In this document: positions 63,201 to 64,000 of the stretch, in pieces
How the letters are laid out: every line of letters starts with the position of its first letter
How positions within the stretch are numbered: position 1 is the first letter of the stretch
Assembly: GCF_002865645.1 (NCBI RefSeq)
Contig: NW_020194560.1
Location: forward strand, 744,001-808,000
Source of the DNA: Hyaloscypha bicolor E
Taxonomy: Eukaryota > Ascomycota > Leotiomycetes > Helotiales > Hyaloscyphaceae
DNA: 64,000 nucleotides
Direction of reading: 5' to 3'
Made by a program: the position numbers and the translations under genes
The notes under the pieces: generated by a model
Databases searched by the model: none
What the model saw: the letters and a program-made list of their open reading frames with translations, nothing else
Told to the model about the DNA's origin: nothing

Positions 63201-63355
63201 TCTTCTAGATTATATAGTAAAGGCGCCGGCCTTTTATATATAATATCTATATCCGAGATACTAGTTTTATTTTGAGAGAAAGTATAGTATAAAATTAGAT
63301 AAATTAATAGCTTTTATAATGCTCGGGAATAAGCTTATTATAAAGGGGGAAGTAA
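57224..63355 (+). pseudogene. G2 gag-pol (chromovirus polyprotein), RIP-inactivated
   Basis: Gag runs to about 59,060; zinc knuckle at 58867-58911 reads KYYNYNKFGYYIRYY (all four ligands Tyr, same as G1). Protease box at 59199-59216 reads NTRTNS. RT catalytic box at 60537-60548 reads YFNN (Y-x-D-D expected). RNase H at about 60,960-61,360, integrase at about 61,700-62,560 with ITINFKSYLESK, PQFISDF and a following IIN motif, chromodomain at about 62,945-63,120. The first integrase Asp also reads Asn in this copy. The 36-nt palindrome (63,209) and a GGGGGAAG polypurine tract (63,345-63,352) precede the 3' LTR. Confidence 0.88.
63209..63244. repeat. 36-nt palindrome, copy 7 (G2, upstream of 3' LTR)
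   Basis: ATTATATAGTAAAGG...CCTTTTATATATAAT with core GCGCCGG, 111 bp upstream of the 3' LTR, the same place as in G1. Confidence 0.9.
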
Positions 63356-63629
63356 TATTATAATTCTCAGATATCCGGTATCTGAGATATTTTGCCAGAT
63401 ACCAGATGCCTCCTAGATATATGTAATATAACCGCTTTACTAGGGAAGTATACTTGAAATATACTAGAAATATTTAGAAGGCTAAGCCCCTGCGGGACTA
63501 GTATATTATAAGATATATATACTTTCTTGCAGCCTCCTGTATTCTAGTTTTCCCTTTCTTAGCTTTAAATTATCTTTATAAGAGACCTTTTGCCTTATTT
63601 TCCAAGCCCTAAATACTATACCCGTAATA
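63356..63629 (+). repeat. G2 3' LTR
   Basis: Equal in length to 56950-57223, ends CCCGTAATA and is followed by TSD ATATT. Confidence 0.93.
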
Positions 63630-63634
63630 ATATT

Positions 63635-64000
63635 AATAATATTTATAATAATTATAATAAGAATATTTATAAGAAATTATATATATATATTTAAAATAAA
63701 AGCTTTAATATATAAAGTTATTTTAAATTATATTAGAAATTAAAAGGCTTAAAATACTAATATATTTATTAAATAAAATATTATTAAAATATTAAAGCTT
63801 ATTAAAGCTATTTTAAAATCTAGAGAATTGGGTTTTAAGTTATTATTAACTAATAATTTTAAGGCTAAATAATATCTTTTTAAAGTCTTTGAAATTTCTT
63901 TTAAATATATTATAATAATAAATCTTTTTCTATTATTATAATAAGCTTAAAAAATAAACTTCTATTATAATTTTAGTTTTAATTTAAATAAATTTAAATA
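63635..64000 (+). pseudogene. X copy 3, right part (unidentified coding-like region, runs off window)
   Basis: Continues the X sequence interrupted at 56,949. It matches 43,235-43,610 of copy 2 (AAAGCTTTAATATATAAAG, ACTAATATATTTATTAAAT, AATAAATCTTT). The element continues beyond the window. Confidence 0.75.

Larger units (their letters stand above)
56950..63629 (+). mobile_element. Ty3/gypsy chromovirus 'G2', full length, TSD ATATT
   Basis: LTRs 56950-57223 and 63356-63629, both 274 bp. ATATT at 56945-56949 and 63630-63634. The interior is co-linear with G1 from 15,110 to 21,266. Inserted into X copy 3; the empty site is seen in X copy 2 near 43,235. It lacks the non-autonomous segment found in G1. 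Confidence 0.93.
3290..64000. other. RIP-mutated AT-rich isochore
   Basis: From about 3,290 to the window end almost all sequence is A/T, with sharply reduced CA and TG dinucleotides but retained CCGG, TCCGA and GCGG words. That bias is characteristic of RIP, which converts CpA to TpA on duplicated DNA during the sexual cycle of ascomycetes. Consequences visible here are near absence of ATG, stops in every frame, LTR ends altered from TG/CA to TA, and Cys, His and Asp codons altered to Tyr and Asn in recognisable domains. Confidence 0.93.

Noticed and set aside
3290..64000. Mitochondrial DNA or mitochondrial insertion, suggested by the high AT content
   Set aside because: No mitochondrial gene motifs; CpA/TpG depletion, LTR pairs and TSDs identify RIP-mutated nuclear retrotransposons.
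3290..64000. Centromere core
   Set aside because: AT-rich RIP-mutated nests do occur at ascomycete centromeres, but nothing in the sequence alone separates that from an interstitial or subtelomeric isochore.

Overview
This window looks like a filamentous ascomycete (Pezizomycotina) chromosome. It crosses from a short, moderately GC-rich gene edge (about 1-3,290) into a roughly 60 kb AT-rich isochore (about 3,290-64,000) made of nested LTR retrotransposons. The isochore carries the signature of repeat-induced point mutation (RIP). CpA and TpG are strongly depleted while CpG-containing words such as CCGG, GCGC and CCGCGG survive. ATG is almost absent, LTR ends that should be TG...CA read TA...TA, and stop codons fall where CAA/CAG/CGA are expected. 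I see no intact protein-coding gene anywhere in the window.

Left edge: a foldback (MITE-like) palindrome at 128-367 precedes a HET-domain (heterokaryon incompatibility) pseudogene at about 474-1804. The pseudogene has lost its N-terminal half and its remains lie in three reading frames. Positions 1,805-3,285 hold no supportable gene, only a hairpin and a 17-bp tandem array at the isochore boundary.

Isochore: target-site duplications (TSDs) let the nest be read directly. The outermost unit is a heavily mutated Ty1/copia element on the + strand ('Y-host', about 4,106-54,238). Inside it lie a solo LTR (4451-4630, TSD TAAAT), a rearranged Ty3/gypsy complex 'X' (about 5,561-45,768) and a younger copia copy Y2 (47193-53551, minus strand, TSD ATAAA). 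Inside X lie gypsy 'V' (10602-25736, TSD ATTAT), copia Y1 (33208-39729, minus strand, TSD TTTAT) and a small solo LTR Z (29554-29765, TSD ATAA). Inside V lies gypsy chromovirus G1 (13477-21539, TSD AGTTT), which has three LTRs because a non-autonomous relative is joined to its 5' end. Inside Y1 lies another Z LTR (35318-35487, TSD ATAG). Right of Y-host a third X copy (plus strand) contains a Z LTR (55574-55743) and a full-length chromovirus G2 (56950-63629, TSD ATATT), and X resumes to the window end.

Most striking points: (1) a 36-nt near-palindrome with core GGCCGCGGCC or a variant occurs seven times in three otherwise unrelated retrotransposon families (X, copia Y, chromovirus G) and is missing from the oldest copia copy at the matching position; (2) the triple-LTR G1 element contains a nearly RIP-free island (13,477 to about 15,130); (3) gypsy X carries about 2.8 kb of coding-like sequence after pol that I cannot assign, kept in three copies; (4) RIP has turned every Cys and His of the gag zinc knuckles into Tyr and the catalytic Asp pair of the reverse transcriptases into Asn. 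Family letters are labels for this window only. Assignments rest on motifs read by eye; no database search was possible.
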